The notes under the pieces: model-generated | What the model saw: the letters and a program-made list of their open reading frames with translations, nothing else | Databases searched by the model: none | What the model was told of the DNA's origin: nothing | Shown here: positions 8,390 to 16,576 of the stretch, piece after piece | Numbering within the stretch: the first letter of the stretch is position 1 | Layout of the letters: each line of letters begins with the position of its first letter | NCBI GenBank assembly: GCA_023460855.1 | Contig: JAEWOS010000014.1 | Coordinates: 32,706 to 96,705 of the forward strand | Direction: 5' to 3' | Source: Bacteroidota bacterium | GTDB lineage: Bacteria; Bacteroidota; Bacteroidia; Flavobacteriales; Weeksellaceae | Length of the DNA stretch: 64,000 nt | Made by a program: the position numbers and the translations under genes

Positions 8390-9379
8390 ATGAAATTACT
8401 TTACGCAGTACAGGGCACCGGAAACGGGCATGTAAGCCGCGCCAGAGAAATTATACCGCTTTTACAGGAAATCGGAGATCTGGATGTGCTTTTAAGCGGA
8501 ACTCAGGCCGAAGTGGCACTGCCTGTTCAGCCAAAATATACATTTTCCGGCCTTGGCTTCGTCTTTGGAAAAAACGGAGGGGTTGATTTTCTGCAAACGT
8601 GGAAGGATTTTCATTTTGCGCAGTTTTTTAAAAACGTCCGGGAACTTCCGGTACATGATTACGATATGGTAATTCATGATTTCGAACCTGTAACGGCATG
8701 GGCGTGTAAGATGAAAAAGAAAAAATGTCTCACGATGAGTCATCAGTCAGCCTATCTTTCGGAGAAAGTGCCTGTTCTGAAAGGCTTTCACTGGGGAAAA
8801 GTCATCATGAATAACTACGCACCTGCAACGCACGCTGTCGGTTTTCATTTTAAGAGATATGACGAACATATTTATACGCCTGTAATCCGTTCCGAAATTC
8901 GGAATTTAAACCCCTCCGATAATGGATATATCACGGTTTATCTTCCGGCTTACAGCGATGAATTTATCCTGCAGCAGGTTCAAAAACATCCCCAAATCCA
9001 CTGGCAGATTTTTTCAAAAAAAACAAATGCCGCTTACACAAAAAGTAACGCAGAAATTTTTCCGATTGATAATGACCAGTTCACCACCTCTCTTGAAAAC
9101 TGCACCGGTCTGCTTACAGGCGGCGGTTTTGAAGGTCCAGCAGAAGCGCTGTTCCTGGGTAAAAAACTGATTGTTGTCCCGATGATCAATCAGTTTGAGC
9201 AGCAGTGTAATGCGCTTGCGCTCGAAGAAATGGGGATTCCGGTAATCTGGCATCAGCGGGAATTTTCAGAAAAACTGGCAAAGTGGGTAGATTCCGGAGA
9301 AAGGCTGGTTGTGGATTATCCTGACGAAACACGCTCGATACTGGAAAAAGTGGTTAAAAACAACAGTTTTCAACTTTAA
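8390..9379 (+). CDS. GT-B fold glycosyltransferase family protein
   Basis: A 329-residue protein related to the UDP-glycosyltransferase/MurG-like superfamily. The N-terminal domain opens MKLLYAVQGTGNGHVSRARE, the glycine-rich turn that binds the acceptor side. The C-terminal domain holds LLTGGGFEGPAEALFLGKKL (about 247-266), the usual nucleotide-sugar binding motif, followed by PMINQFEQQCNALALEEMG. There is no signal peptide or membrane segment, so it is cytoplasmic or membrane-associated. The sugar and acceptor cannot be told from sequence. It appears to be a single-gene unit with a promoter box immediately before the ATG. Confidence 0.8.
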   Translation: MKLLYAVQGTGNGHVSRAREIIPLLQEIGDLDVLLSGTQAEVALPVQPKYTFSGLGFVFGKNGGVDFLQTWKDFHFAQFFKNVRELPVHDYDMVIHDFEPVTAWACKMKKKKCLTMSHQSAYLSEKVPVLKGFHWGKVIMNNYAPATHAVGFHFKRYDEHIYTPVIRSEIRNLNPSDNGYITVYLPAYSDEFILQQVQKHPQIHWQIFSKKTNAAYTKSNAEIFPIDNDQFTTSLENCTGLLTGGGFEGPAEALFLGKKLIVVPMINQFEQQCNALALEEMGIPVIWHQREFSEKLAKWVDSGERLVVDYPDETRSILEKVVKNNSFQL

Positions 9380-9460
9380 CAAACTTTAAGATTAAACCTT
9401 TTAACCCTGCTGCCTTTTTTTTATCATAAAGACAGAAAACAATAAATAATATTAGTAGAT

Positions 9461-9931
9461 ATGAAAAAATTATTTTTAAGTGCTGCAGTCTTCGCAATGG
9501 GAACTTTTGCAATGGCACAACAAACACCGGAGCTGCAAAAGACCAGAGCGGAAATGATGAAGCAGAGAGCAGACAGAACGCAGGACCGCGAAGCAAGACA
9601 CGCACAGCACATGGCACAAATGAAGCAGGAACTTAATCTTTCAGAAGCGCAGGTAGCACAGATTAACGCGATGCATGAACGCAGAAAAGCAGAACGCATG
9701 ACGAGACCGGCGGAAACAAAGGAGCAGCACCAAGCTAGATCTGCAGAAATGAAGCAGAAAATGCAGCAAAGAGATGCCGAAATGCGCAAGATTCTATCTC
9801 CGGAGCAGTTCGAAAAGTGGAATGCCAACAAAAAAGCTAAGATGGAGCAGAGAAAAGGCAAGTTTCAAAACAAAAAAGGCGATCGCCAGCGCCCACAAAA
9901 AATGGACAAGATGAGGAGCAATCCTGCATAG
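9461..9931 (+). CDS. Spy/CpxP-like periplasmic protein
   Basis: A 156-residue exported protein. The signal peptide MKKLFLSAAVFAMGTFAMAQ is followed by a helical, strongly charged chain rich in Gln, Met, Lys and Arg. The LTxxQ-like signatures LNLSEAQVAQINAMHERR and ILSPEQFEKW are placed as in Spy/CpxP-type periplasmic chaperones and stress sensors. The C-terminal 25 residues are highly basic and probably disordered. The role as a periplasmic chaperone or envelope-stress protein is inferred from these motifs. A strong terminator follows. Confidence 0.75.
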   Translation: MKKLFLSAAVFAMGTFAMAQQTPELQKTRAEMMKQRADRTQDREARHAQHMAQMKQELNLSEAQVAQINAMHERRKAERMTRPAETKEQHQARSAEMKQKMQQRDAEMRKILSPEQFEKWNANKKAKMEQRKGKFQNKKGDRQRPQKMDKMRSNPA

Positions 9932-9966
9932 TTTCATAGTTCATAATTTTGATTTTTTAATGTGAG

Positions 9967-9998
9967 AGAGTGGAAACGAAAGTTTCCGCTCTTTTTTT
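9967..9998 (+). terminator. rho-independent terminator
   Basis: An 11-bp stem (AGAGTGGAAAC with GTTTCCGCTCT, one G-T pair) closes a GAAA tetraloop and is followed by seven T. Confidence 0.93.
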
Positions 9999-10009
9999 GT
10001 GCATTCCGG

Positions 10010-10041
10010 TTTGCGCTCTTGCTGTAGTTTTTCTATTTTTG
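10010..10041 (+). promoter_or_regulatory. ferritin promoter with -33 and -7 elements
   Basis: TTTG at 10010-10013, a 20-base spacer, then TATTTTTG at 10034-10041, an exact fit to the Bacteroidota TTTG/TAnnTTTG promoter. The ATG is 16 bases downstream. Confidence 0.7.
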
Positions 10042-10057
10042 AATCAAATAAATCAAC

Positions 10058-10564
10058 ATGATCAGCAACCGCATCGCAGAACTTCTCAATACCCAAATCA
10101 GCAAAGAGCAATATGCAGCTCAGTATTATCTTTCCATGTCTGCATGGTTCTCTGCAAGGGATCTGGATGGTATCGCGAATTATTTCCGTGTTCAGAGCAA
10201 GGAAGAGCTGATGCATGCCGACAAGATGTTTGATTACCTGAATGATGTTGGCGCTGAAATCGTAATCGGTGAGATTCCGAAACCACCGCATGAATTTTCC
10301 GATGCAACCGAGATTTTTGAGAAAGCCCTGGAGCATGAAAAATCTGTGACCAGAAGCATATTTGAAATCGTAAAACAGGCGAATGACGAATCCGATTTTG
10401 CCACCGTTTCATTTCTGCAGTGGTTCATCAACGAACAGGTAGAAGAAGAGGCAAGCGCATCACAACTGGTTACGAAAATCAAAATGGTATCGGAAAATCC
10501 TTCTGCGGTTTATCTTTTCGATCAGGAACTCGGGCAACGCGTTTTTACGCCGGATGAAGCTTAA
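10058..10564 (+). CDS. bacterial non-haem ferritin
   Basis: Iron-storage protein that oxidises Fe(II) and stores Fe(III) inside a 24-subunit shell in the cytoplasm. It has 168 residues, the usual length. The ferroxidase residues of FtnA-type ferritins are all present: E17, E50, H53, E94 and Q127, with E49, E126, E129 and E130 nearby. No haem-binding methionine of the bacterioferritin type is evident. It has the best promoter in this part of the window. Its TAA overlaps the convergent helicase gene's stop by four bases. Confidence 0.95.
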   Translation: MISNRIAELLNTQISKEQYAAQYYLSMSAWFSARDLDGIANYFRVQSKEELMHADKMFDYLNDVGAEIVIGEIPKPPHEFSDATEIFEKALEHEKSVTRSIFEIVKQANDESDFATVSFLQWFINEQVEEEASASQLVTKIKMVSENPSAVYLFDQELGQRVFTPDEA

Positions 10565-13500
10565 ACATAGATCACGTCCGTTCCGAGCACATTTTTTCCG
10601 AGTTTTTCCAGAATTCTGCGGTAATTTTCGATTTGCTGTTCGTGTTTATCTTTCACCTTTCCGGTTTTGAAATCGATAATGTAGTATCCTTCGGACGTTT
10701 TTACGATTCGGTCCGGACGAAAAACCTGTGTAATTCCGTTTTCGGAGATCATAATATCCCGTTCGTTAATCACCGCGTTATCTGCTGCAAAATATTTCGG
10801 ATAATTATTAATTACGGACTGAATTCTGCTTCGCACTTCCTGTTCTTCCTCCTTTTTAATCAGGCCATTCAGCAGGTATTTCTGCAAAACCTTTTTCAGA
10901 TCTTCAGGATATTCAATTTCTGCAAGAATGTCGTGTGCAAAAATTCCGGCTCGTACATGTTCAACCGTTTCGCGGTAATTTCTTGAAGGTGTGGCAATTT
11001 TTATGGAATCTGTCTGTTCATGTTTCCTGGTCAGGTTTTCAATCGCGGTTATCTCATGTCCCGGCTTTTCTGCTGATTTTTGCTGCGCTTTTTCAATGGA
11101 CGAAATTCCAAAATAACTGAAACTGTCGAGGTTTTGAGGGTTGTTCCGCTGAACAAAATCGTAAATCTCCAGGGAATTTGATGTTTTATTCGGTTTTTGA
11201 AGATACAGGAAGAGATGTTCCACCGGTCTCGTTGTTGCAACGTACTGCACACAGATTCTGTCGATGAGATTTCTGTATGCATTTGCGTTGTTAAATCTCG
11301 AAATTTCCTCGTCATATGTATCAAGACCTTTTCCAAACTGGGTGATATTCACGGAAGATAAGCCGAATTCCTTCTCAGTATCGAACCATTCACGGAATTC
11401 ATTGTCTTTGTTTTTATTGAGCATCGGAACAAAAACCACCGGAAATTCCAGGCCTTTCGCTTTGTGTACGGTCATAAGCTGTACCGCATCCACATTTTCT
11501 GAAAGCTGTATCGTCAGTTTATGTGCTTCTTCATTCCAGTATTTGATGAGGTCTTTCACGGTGGAGCCCGAATTTTGGGTAAATCCGTACACCATTTCAA
11601 GAAAATTCAGCAGGAAATCGGTTTCTCTGCCTTCTACTGCAAATTCATGGATGTAATATTCAACGAAATTGTACAGATTCAGTTTTGGAAAATCTTTTCG
11701 GTAGAGCGTCACTCCGTATTTCTCCCGGATATGAGCGCAGATTTGTTCTTTGTCTTTTATGTTGAGAATTTCGAGGATTTCCGCTGTGAAATCACCGGTG
11801 GTAATTCTGCCTGATTTTTTCAGCCAGTACATCATCAGTGCCAGAAACTGCTTGTTGTCGGGGTTGGCTTCCCAGTTCAGAAACATCATCACCGCATTCA
11901 GCGTGTCGGAAAGTTCCAGGGTAAGTCCGCTGTCGGAAATGGTTTTAATGTTGGTTTCAACGCCACGATAATTTACTTTCAGATTCCCGAGTTTCTGCGC
12001 ATAGCTGAAAATATCGGTATTGTTGCGGCACAAAATGGTAATATCGGCCATGGAAAAACCTGCATTGAAACAACTTTGCAGGTCTTCTTTCATTTTTTCG
12101 GCAGTATCGTTGTAAAAATCTTCCTTGGCAGCGTTTTCAATTAACCCGATGAAAACATTGCCTTCAATGGCTGATTTTGCATTCTGCTGTGCATCAACTC
12201 CGAAGATTTTCTGATGATCAGGCTGCAGCATTCCTGACAGATACGAGTACAGCTCATTGTTAAATTCCACAATTTTCTGCGAACTCCGCCAGTTGTCTTT
12301 CAGAACTTCAAGTGTGGCCTTTTTTGGCGAATTTTCCGAACCGTTGATTATTTCAAGCATTATTTTGCTTTCGCCTCCACGAAACCGGTAAATACTTTGT
12401 TTCGGATCTCCTACGAGCGTAAAACTTGTTCCGTCTCCAGAAACACTATGATCGCGTAACGGTACGAAATTTTGCCACTGAATTGCGGAAGTGTCCTGAA
12501 ACTCATCGAAAAAATAATGGTCATATTGCGTGCCGACCTTTTCATAAATAAACTGCGAAGGCTCGTTTTTCAGGTTTTCATTGATCAGAATATTGAATTT
12601 CGAAAGCAGAACCACGTCTTTTTCATCCTCGATTTTCTGCAGTTCCTTCTGCACATCAGCATTCACCTTCAGCGGAAGCAGTGCAGCAAGAACTTTTTCA
12701 TTTTTTTGAATTTCGATATGATTGCTGATAATATATTCCCGTTTCTCCAGCAAGAAATCGATAATCCCGAGAATGGTTTGCTGATGGTGTTTCGATTGGG
12801 CTGATGAACCTTTTCGGTAGGTATTTATTTTATTTTCTTCCTTTTCAGCGGAAGGCTGCAATGGCGGTGTTCCGACTTCAAGAAATTTATCAAAAAACTG
12901 GTGTATTGACTGTGTTTTTCCACCGGAAAAGTCTGCTTTCTCAAGTCCTTGTTCTTTGATGAGCTGCAGACTGTCTTTAGCGGCAGTTTCACTATCCTGC
13001 TGTAGTTTCCTAATTCTTTCGCGCAGTTTTTCGGTTGCATTTTCGTAACTCGCGGTATCAAATGCGCTGTTTTTTTTCAGGTGATCATAATGGATGTCAT
13101 TCAGAAATTCTTTGGAAGCATCATACAGCGTTTTATTCAGGTTGACGCGCTGCTCATTGTCCATTCCGTAATTTACATAATCCATGAATGCATGGGAAAT
13201 TTCATCGTCTTCACCGATTTTGTCGAGCATCTGATCAACAGCTTCCAACAAAAAAGGCTCGGCATTAATTTCCAGATTAAAATTTTTGGCGAGCCCGAGT
13301 TCCTGACTGAAACTTCTTACGAGCCGGCTGTTGAAACGGTCAATAGTGCCAATGTTGAATGTAGAGTAGTGATGTAAAATATAATCGAGCAGTTTTCCGG
13401 AACGTTTGTGTAAATCTTTGATATCAACCCTGATTCCTTCCGATTTCAGTGCTTCCTGAATTCCGGTGAGTTCCGGGCATGTGGCGTAGTCTTCGGCAGT

Positions 13501-13695
13501 AAATTTTTTTAACCAGTGCAGAATTCGCTCTTTCATCTCGTTCGCTGCCTTGTTGGTAAAGGTGAGCGCAAGAATATGCCGTATTGCCGTGTGATTTTCA
13601 GGATAACGAAGGCAAATCATGAGCAGGCGCTGAACAAGCGCGTAAGTTTTTCCGGAACCGGCCGAAGCGTTGATAACAGTGTAAGAATTGTGCAT
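10561..13695 (-). CDS. UvrD/RecB-type helicase with C-terminal PD-(D/E)XK nuclease domain
   Basis: A 1044-residue superfamily 1A helicase-nuclease, similar in layout to AddA/RecB, for processing double-strand DNA ends. In order it has Walker A ASAGSGKTYAL near residue 10, the Ia-like LTFTNKAANEMKER, motif II YFFDEFQDTS, motif III GDPKQSIYRFRGGE, motif V LMTVHKAKGLEFPVVF, motif VI VATTRPVEHLFLYL, and near the end the nuclease core FRPDRIVKTSEGYYIIDFKT. The ATG at 13695 is preferred because Walker A then falls at the normal position; a GTG at 13710 would add five residues. The usual partner AddB is not beside it in this window. Confidence 0.92.
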   Translation of the reverse strand: MHNSYTVINASAGSGKTYALVQRLLMICLRYPENHTAIRHILALTFTNKAANEMKERILHWLKKFTAEDYATCPELTGIQEALKSEGIRVDIKDLHKRSGKLLDYILHHYSTFNIGTIDRFNSRLVRSFSQELGLAKNFNLEINAEPFLLEAVDQMLDKIGEDDEISHAFMDYVNYGMDNEQRVNLNKTLYDASKEFLNDIHYDHLKKNSAFDTASYENATEKLRERIRKLQQDSETAAKDSLQLIKEQGLEKADFSGGKTQSIHQFFDKFLEVGTPPLQPSAEKEENKINTYRKGSSAQSKHHQQTILGIIDFLLEKREYIISNHIEIQKNEKVLAALLPLKVNADVQKELQKIEDEKDVVLLSKFNILINENLKNEPSQFIYEKVGTQYDHYFFDEFQDTSAIQWQNFVPLRDHSVSGDGTSFTLVGDPKQSIYRFRGGESKIMLEIINGSENSPKKATLEVLKDNWRSSQKIVEFNNELYSYLSGMLQPDHQKIFGVDAQQNAKSAIEGNVFIGLIENAAKEDFYNDTAEKMKEDLQSCFNAGFSMADITILCRNNTDIFSYAQKLGNLKVNYRGVETNIKTISDSGLTLELSDTLNAVMMFLNWEANPDNKQFLALMMYWLKKSGRITTGDFTAEILEILNIKDKEQICAHIREKYGVTLYRKDFPKLNLYNFVEYYIHEFAVEGRETDFLLNFLEMVYGFTQNSGSTVKDLIKYWNEEAHKLTIQLSENVDAVQLMTVHKAKGLEFPVVFVPMLNKNKDNEFREWFDTEKEFGLSSVNITQFGKGLDTYDEEISRFNNANAYRNLIDRICVQYVATTRPVEHLFLYLQKPNKTSNSLEIYDFVQRNNPQNLDSFSYFGISSIEKAQQKSAEKPGHEITAIENLTRKHEQTDSIKIATPSRNYRETVEHVRAGIFAHDILAEIEYPEDLKKVLQKYLLNGLIKKEEEQEVRSRIQSVINNYPKYFAADNAVINERDIMISENGITQVFRPDRIVKTSEGYYIIDFKTGKVKDKHEQQIENYRRILEKLGKNVLGTDVIYV

Positions 13696-13852
13696 AGATG
13701 TGAAGGTCACTTAGTATTGCAATTTAAACAAATTAAATCCTGTTCTTAACAGATTGTAGAGTTTATTTAACAGTTTTGTTCAGCCGGCTTATCAATTTAT
13801 CACAAAATCTGTTAATCCCGGTTAAAATTCTTCAAGCAGCTGGTTTTAACGT

Positions 13853-13860
13853 TAATTTTG
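13853..13860 (+). promoter_or_regulatory. -7 promoter element of the tandem paralogue operon
   Basis: TAATTTTG matches TAnnTTTG exactly, 16 bases before the GTG at 13877. No -33 element is clear. Confidence 0.45.
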
Positions 13861-13876
13861 AATTAAAATAAACTCC

Positions 13877-14722
13877 GTGAAAACATCATTACCCCTTCTA
13901 ATTCTTTTTGTTCTCTGTTCAGGCGTGGTTTCCGCGCAACAGTATATGTTCGGAAAAGTTACCACCGAAGAAAATGTGCCGTTAAGCGGTATTCAGATTG
14001 TGAATATGCGCACAGAAGTTATTGCGGTAAGCGACACGAAAGGACTTTTTATGATTGCTGCTGAAACAGGTGACCGGATTCGGGTGGTAAGTTCCAGATT
14101 TAACCGCCAGGAATTCAGAACTTCTGCTTCTTCTTTTGCCCAGCCTGTTGAGATTACGATGATCAGGCCGGAAGTGGAAATTCCGGAAGTAAAAATTGCC
14201 TTTGTGCCGAGCGGAAATCTTCCGAAAGATGTAAAAGCACTGAATACACCGGCAAGAGTTCAGAAACTTCACGCGGAACTGAACACCTACATGCAAAAAC
14301 CACTGGCAGCAGCGGAACCGCAACTCAGCATGCCTAAAACGCTGGTGATGGGACCAAATTTTTCGGCCGGTCAGGTTAATGTTCTCGGTCTGGTTGCAGC
14401 GGCTGCAGGTCTTGTTCAGAAAGCAGTAACACCGAAACCGGTAATCGCGAACTATTATGATACAGAAGCTTTTTATGCCGAAGTCCGCACTAAAATCGAC
14501 CGAAAGTATTTTACAGATTATGGTCTGGATGATTTCCGCTTTGATGAATTGGTTGCGTATGCAAACGAAAGGTATAATCTGGCGACAAAATACCGCAATA
14601 ATTTTGACAAAACTGCAATAACCTCCTACCTGAAAATGGCTTTGAAGGATTTTCTGATGCTGCAGGAATCCGGGCCTTCTTCATTGCGCCCTGCTGCTGA
14701 AACGGAAGAAGCTGCTGCCTGA
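13877..14722 (+). CDS. exported carboxypeptidase-regulatory-like domain protein (paralogue 1)
   Basis: A 281-residue protein starting at GTG; no ATG gives a complete signal peptide (MKTSLPLLILFVLCSGVVSA). The mature N-terminus, QQYMFGKVTTEENVPLSGIQ followed by VSDTKGLFMIAAETGDRIRV, is the beta-sandwich carboxypeptidase regulatory-like domain found in TonB-dependent receptors and surface proteins. The C-terminal half (about 180-265) is helical and ends in an Ala/Glu-rich tail. The next gene is a shorter paralogue overlapping by one base (TGATG), so the pair is translationally coupled. The function is unknown; a periplasmic location is expected. Confidence 0.75.
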   Translation: MKTSLPLLILFVLCSGVVSAQQYMFGKVTTEENVPLSGIQIVNMRTEVIAVSDTKGLFMIAAETGDRIRVVSSRFNRQEFRTSASSFAQPVEITMIRPEVEIPEVKIAFVPSGNLPKDVKALNTPARVQKLHAELNTYMQKPLAAAEPQLSMPKTLVMGPNFSAGQVNVLGLVAAAAGLVQKAVTPKPVIANYYDTEAFYAEVRTKIDRKYFTDYGLDDFRFDELVAYANERYNLATKYRNNFDKTAITSYLKMALKDFLMLQESGPSSLRPAAETEEAAA

Positions 14723-15468
14723 TGAAATTTGCAACTGCACTCGTTCTTATTTTTTTCGCGTTGCGTGCCAGTGCGCAGCAGTATCTGTTCGGAAAAATCG
14801 TTTCTGAAGACGGCGTTCCCATTTCCGGAATTTCCATTCACAACATATCAAAGGAAATAAAAACTGTTTCGGATTATCAGGGTAATTTTATGATTGCAGC
14901 CGAACCCGGCAATCTCATACGAATTGTAAGTTCCAGGTATGAGCGTGAAAATATTTACGTTACACAAAAAGATTTTATTTCACCGGTTCAGGTAACAATC
15001 GTACGGCTTGCCGATGAAATCGAGGAAGTAACAATAAAATATAAACCAACCGGAAATCTCAAAGAAGATTCAGATTACTACAACGAGCGCGAAACGGTGA
15101 AGAAAATGCGGACGGAAGTTTCTGATTATATTGCGAGAAAGTCCGATCTTTCGGTAATGCAGCCGCAACCCGGTGGTTTTGTGCAGCCGGTTGGTCCGGG
15201 ATTTTCTGTCGGGAAAGTAAGCAACAAATGGGATGATCTCGATTTCATACGGTTTTTACAGGATGAATTTGAAGAGAATTTTTTCACGGAAGAACTGATG
15301 CTTCACAAACAGCAGATCGAACCTTTTATCAGATATGTGCTTACCGATTTCGACCGAAAAAATATATTAAAGTACGGAAACCCGACAACAGAAGATGTTT
15401 TTCGGTTCATGAATGAAGCCCGGAGAAAAATTACAGACTATCAAATAGAATTCTCCGGCAAACGTTAA
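14722..15468 (+). CDS. exported carboxypeptidase-regulatory-like domain protein (paralogue 2)
   Basis: A 248-residue tandem paralogue of the preceding gene. The signal peptide MKFATALVLIFFALRASA leads into QQYLFGKIVSEDGVPISGIS and VSDYQGNFMIAAEPGNLIRI, which align residue for residue with the upstream protein. Both then carry an (E)IPEV or IEEV strand and a PTGNL or PSGNL motif. The C-terminal halves differ more but keep the GPxFSxGxV motif and a helical end. Its ATG overlaps the upstream TGA. The pair likely arose by tandem duplication and may act together in the envelope. Confidence 0.75.
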   Translation: MKFATALVLIFFALRASAQQYLFGKIVSEDGVPISGISIHNISKEIKTVSDYQGNFMIAAEPGNLIRIVSSRYERENIYVTQKDFISPVQVTIVRLADEIEEVTIKYKPTGNLKEDSDYYNERETVKKMRTEVSDYIARKSDLSVMQPQPGGFVQPVGPGFSVGKVSNKWDDLDFIRFLQDEFEENFFTEELMLHKQQIEPFIRYVLTDFDRKNILKYGNPTTEDVFRFMNEARRKITDYQIEFSGKR

Positions 15469-15560
15469 TTAATTCTAAATAAAAAGTTAATAAAATCATA
15501 ATAATGCTGGAATAATATTTGATTTGATAATCGCGTTAAAATTTTGTTTAGAAAACAATC

Positions 15561-16292
15561 ATGAATAAAAATATAATCGCAACTGCAATTGCTGCCATCG
15601 GTTTTGTTCTCGGTCTTGCGATACTTGGCGGCGCTGTTAAGAACCGCAATAAAGGTGAAAATACAATTTCTGTAACCGGTCTTGGAACAAAGAAATTTAC
15701 ATCCGATCTTATCGCGTGGAGTGGAAATTTTTCACGCAGCAGTTTTGAACTGAAATCGGCTTATGATGAACTCGCAAATGATAAAAGAGTTATCGAAAAC
15801 TATCTTGTTTCCAAAGGAATTGCCAAGAATCAAATCGTTTTTTCTGCGGTGGACATTCAAAAACAATACACATACGTAAGCGATGCAAACGGAGCAAGCC
15901 ATCAGAATTTCAACGGTTATCAGCTTTCTCAAAGCGTTTCGCTGGAGAGCAAGGATGTGGTGAAAATCGAAAATCTTGCACGGAATATTACTGAAATTAT
16001 TAATTTGGGAATAGAATTCACTTCTTCACCGCCAAGTTATTTTTACACAAAACTGGCTGACGTAAAACAGCAGATGATTGCTGATGCCACAAAAGACGCG
16101 CGCGAAAGAGCCGAAAAAATAGCAGAGAATTCAGGAAGTTCACTCGGCGATCTGAAGAAAGCAACTATGGGCGTCATTCAAATTACTGCACCAAATTCGA
16201 ATGAAGAGTTTTCGTACGGCGGAACTTTTAACACGTCGAGCAAAGAAAAAGAAGCCAGAATTACCATCAAGCTGGAATTTCAGGTTAGGTAG
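15561..16292 (+). CDS. SIMPL domain-containing protein (DUF541)
   Basis: A 243-residue protein with one N-terminal membrane anchor or uncleaved signal (residues 5-25, IIATAIAAIGFVLGLAILGG). It then carries the SIMPL/DUF541 pattern: TISVTGLGTKKFTSDLIAWS, a LVSKGIAKNQIVF element and, near the end, ARERAEKIAENSGSSLGDLK. SIMPL proteins fold like BP26 and form periplasmic channel-like oligomers, but their role is poorly known. An exposed periplasmic domain tethered to the inner membrane is the likely topology. It stands alone in its direction. Confidence 0.85.
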   Translation: MNKNIIATAIAAIGFVLGLAILGGAVKNRNKGENTISVTGLGTKKFTSDLIAWSGNFSRSSFELKSAYDELANDKRVIENYLVSKGIAKNQIVFSAVDIQKQYTYVSDANGASHQNFNGYQLSQSVSLESKDVVKIENLARNITEIINLGIEFTSSPPSYFYTKLADVKQQMIADATKDARERAEKIAENSGSSLGDLKKATMGVIQITAPNSNEEFSYGGTFNTSSKEKEARITIKLEFQVR

Positions 16293-16308
16293 AAAGCCGT
16301 CCGAAATT

Positions 16309-16548
16309 TTACAGATCGAAAACGCTGGGTCTTCTAGTCACGAAAATATCTTTTACCCAAAGAGAAAAAGCCAGAACGAGATATACGAGAAAAAAGAAAC
16401 CAACAGTAGCGAAAGTGGAGTAGATAAAGAAAACGCGCAGTTTCGAAACCGGAATTCCGAGTTTTGCGCCAAGCCTGGTCAGCGTACCAAACCACTCGCG
16501 TTCAACACGGTGGCGAATTCCTGTAATAAATTTTGGTTCCTGCATCAT
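16309..16548 (-). CDS. PspC-like small membrane protein
   Basis: A 79-residue protein, MMQEPKFITGIRHRVEREWF onward. GTLTRLGAKLGIPVSKLRVF resembles the short PspC motif in which a gly-rich segment precedes 'I-x-x-x-x-x-R-x-x-F', and it is followed by a single long hydrophobic helix (about 43-65). The TTG at 16569 gives a longer reading that I reject in favour of ATG at 16548. It follows the DUF2851 gene by 28 bases on the same strand and is probably its operon partner. PspC proteins sense envelope stress, but this small stand-alone version has no proven role. Confidence 0.7.
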   Translation of the reverse strand: MMQEPKFITGIRHRVEREWFGTLTRLGAKLGIPVSKLRVFFIYSTFATVGFFFLVYLVLAFSLWVKDIFVTRRPSVFDL

Positions 16549-16576
16549 TTCATTCGTAAAGGTAATCAATTCAGCA

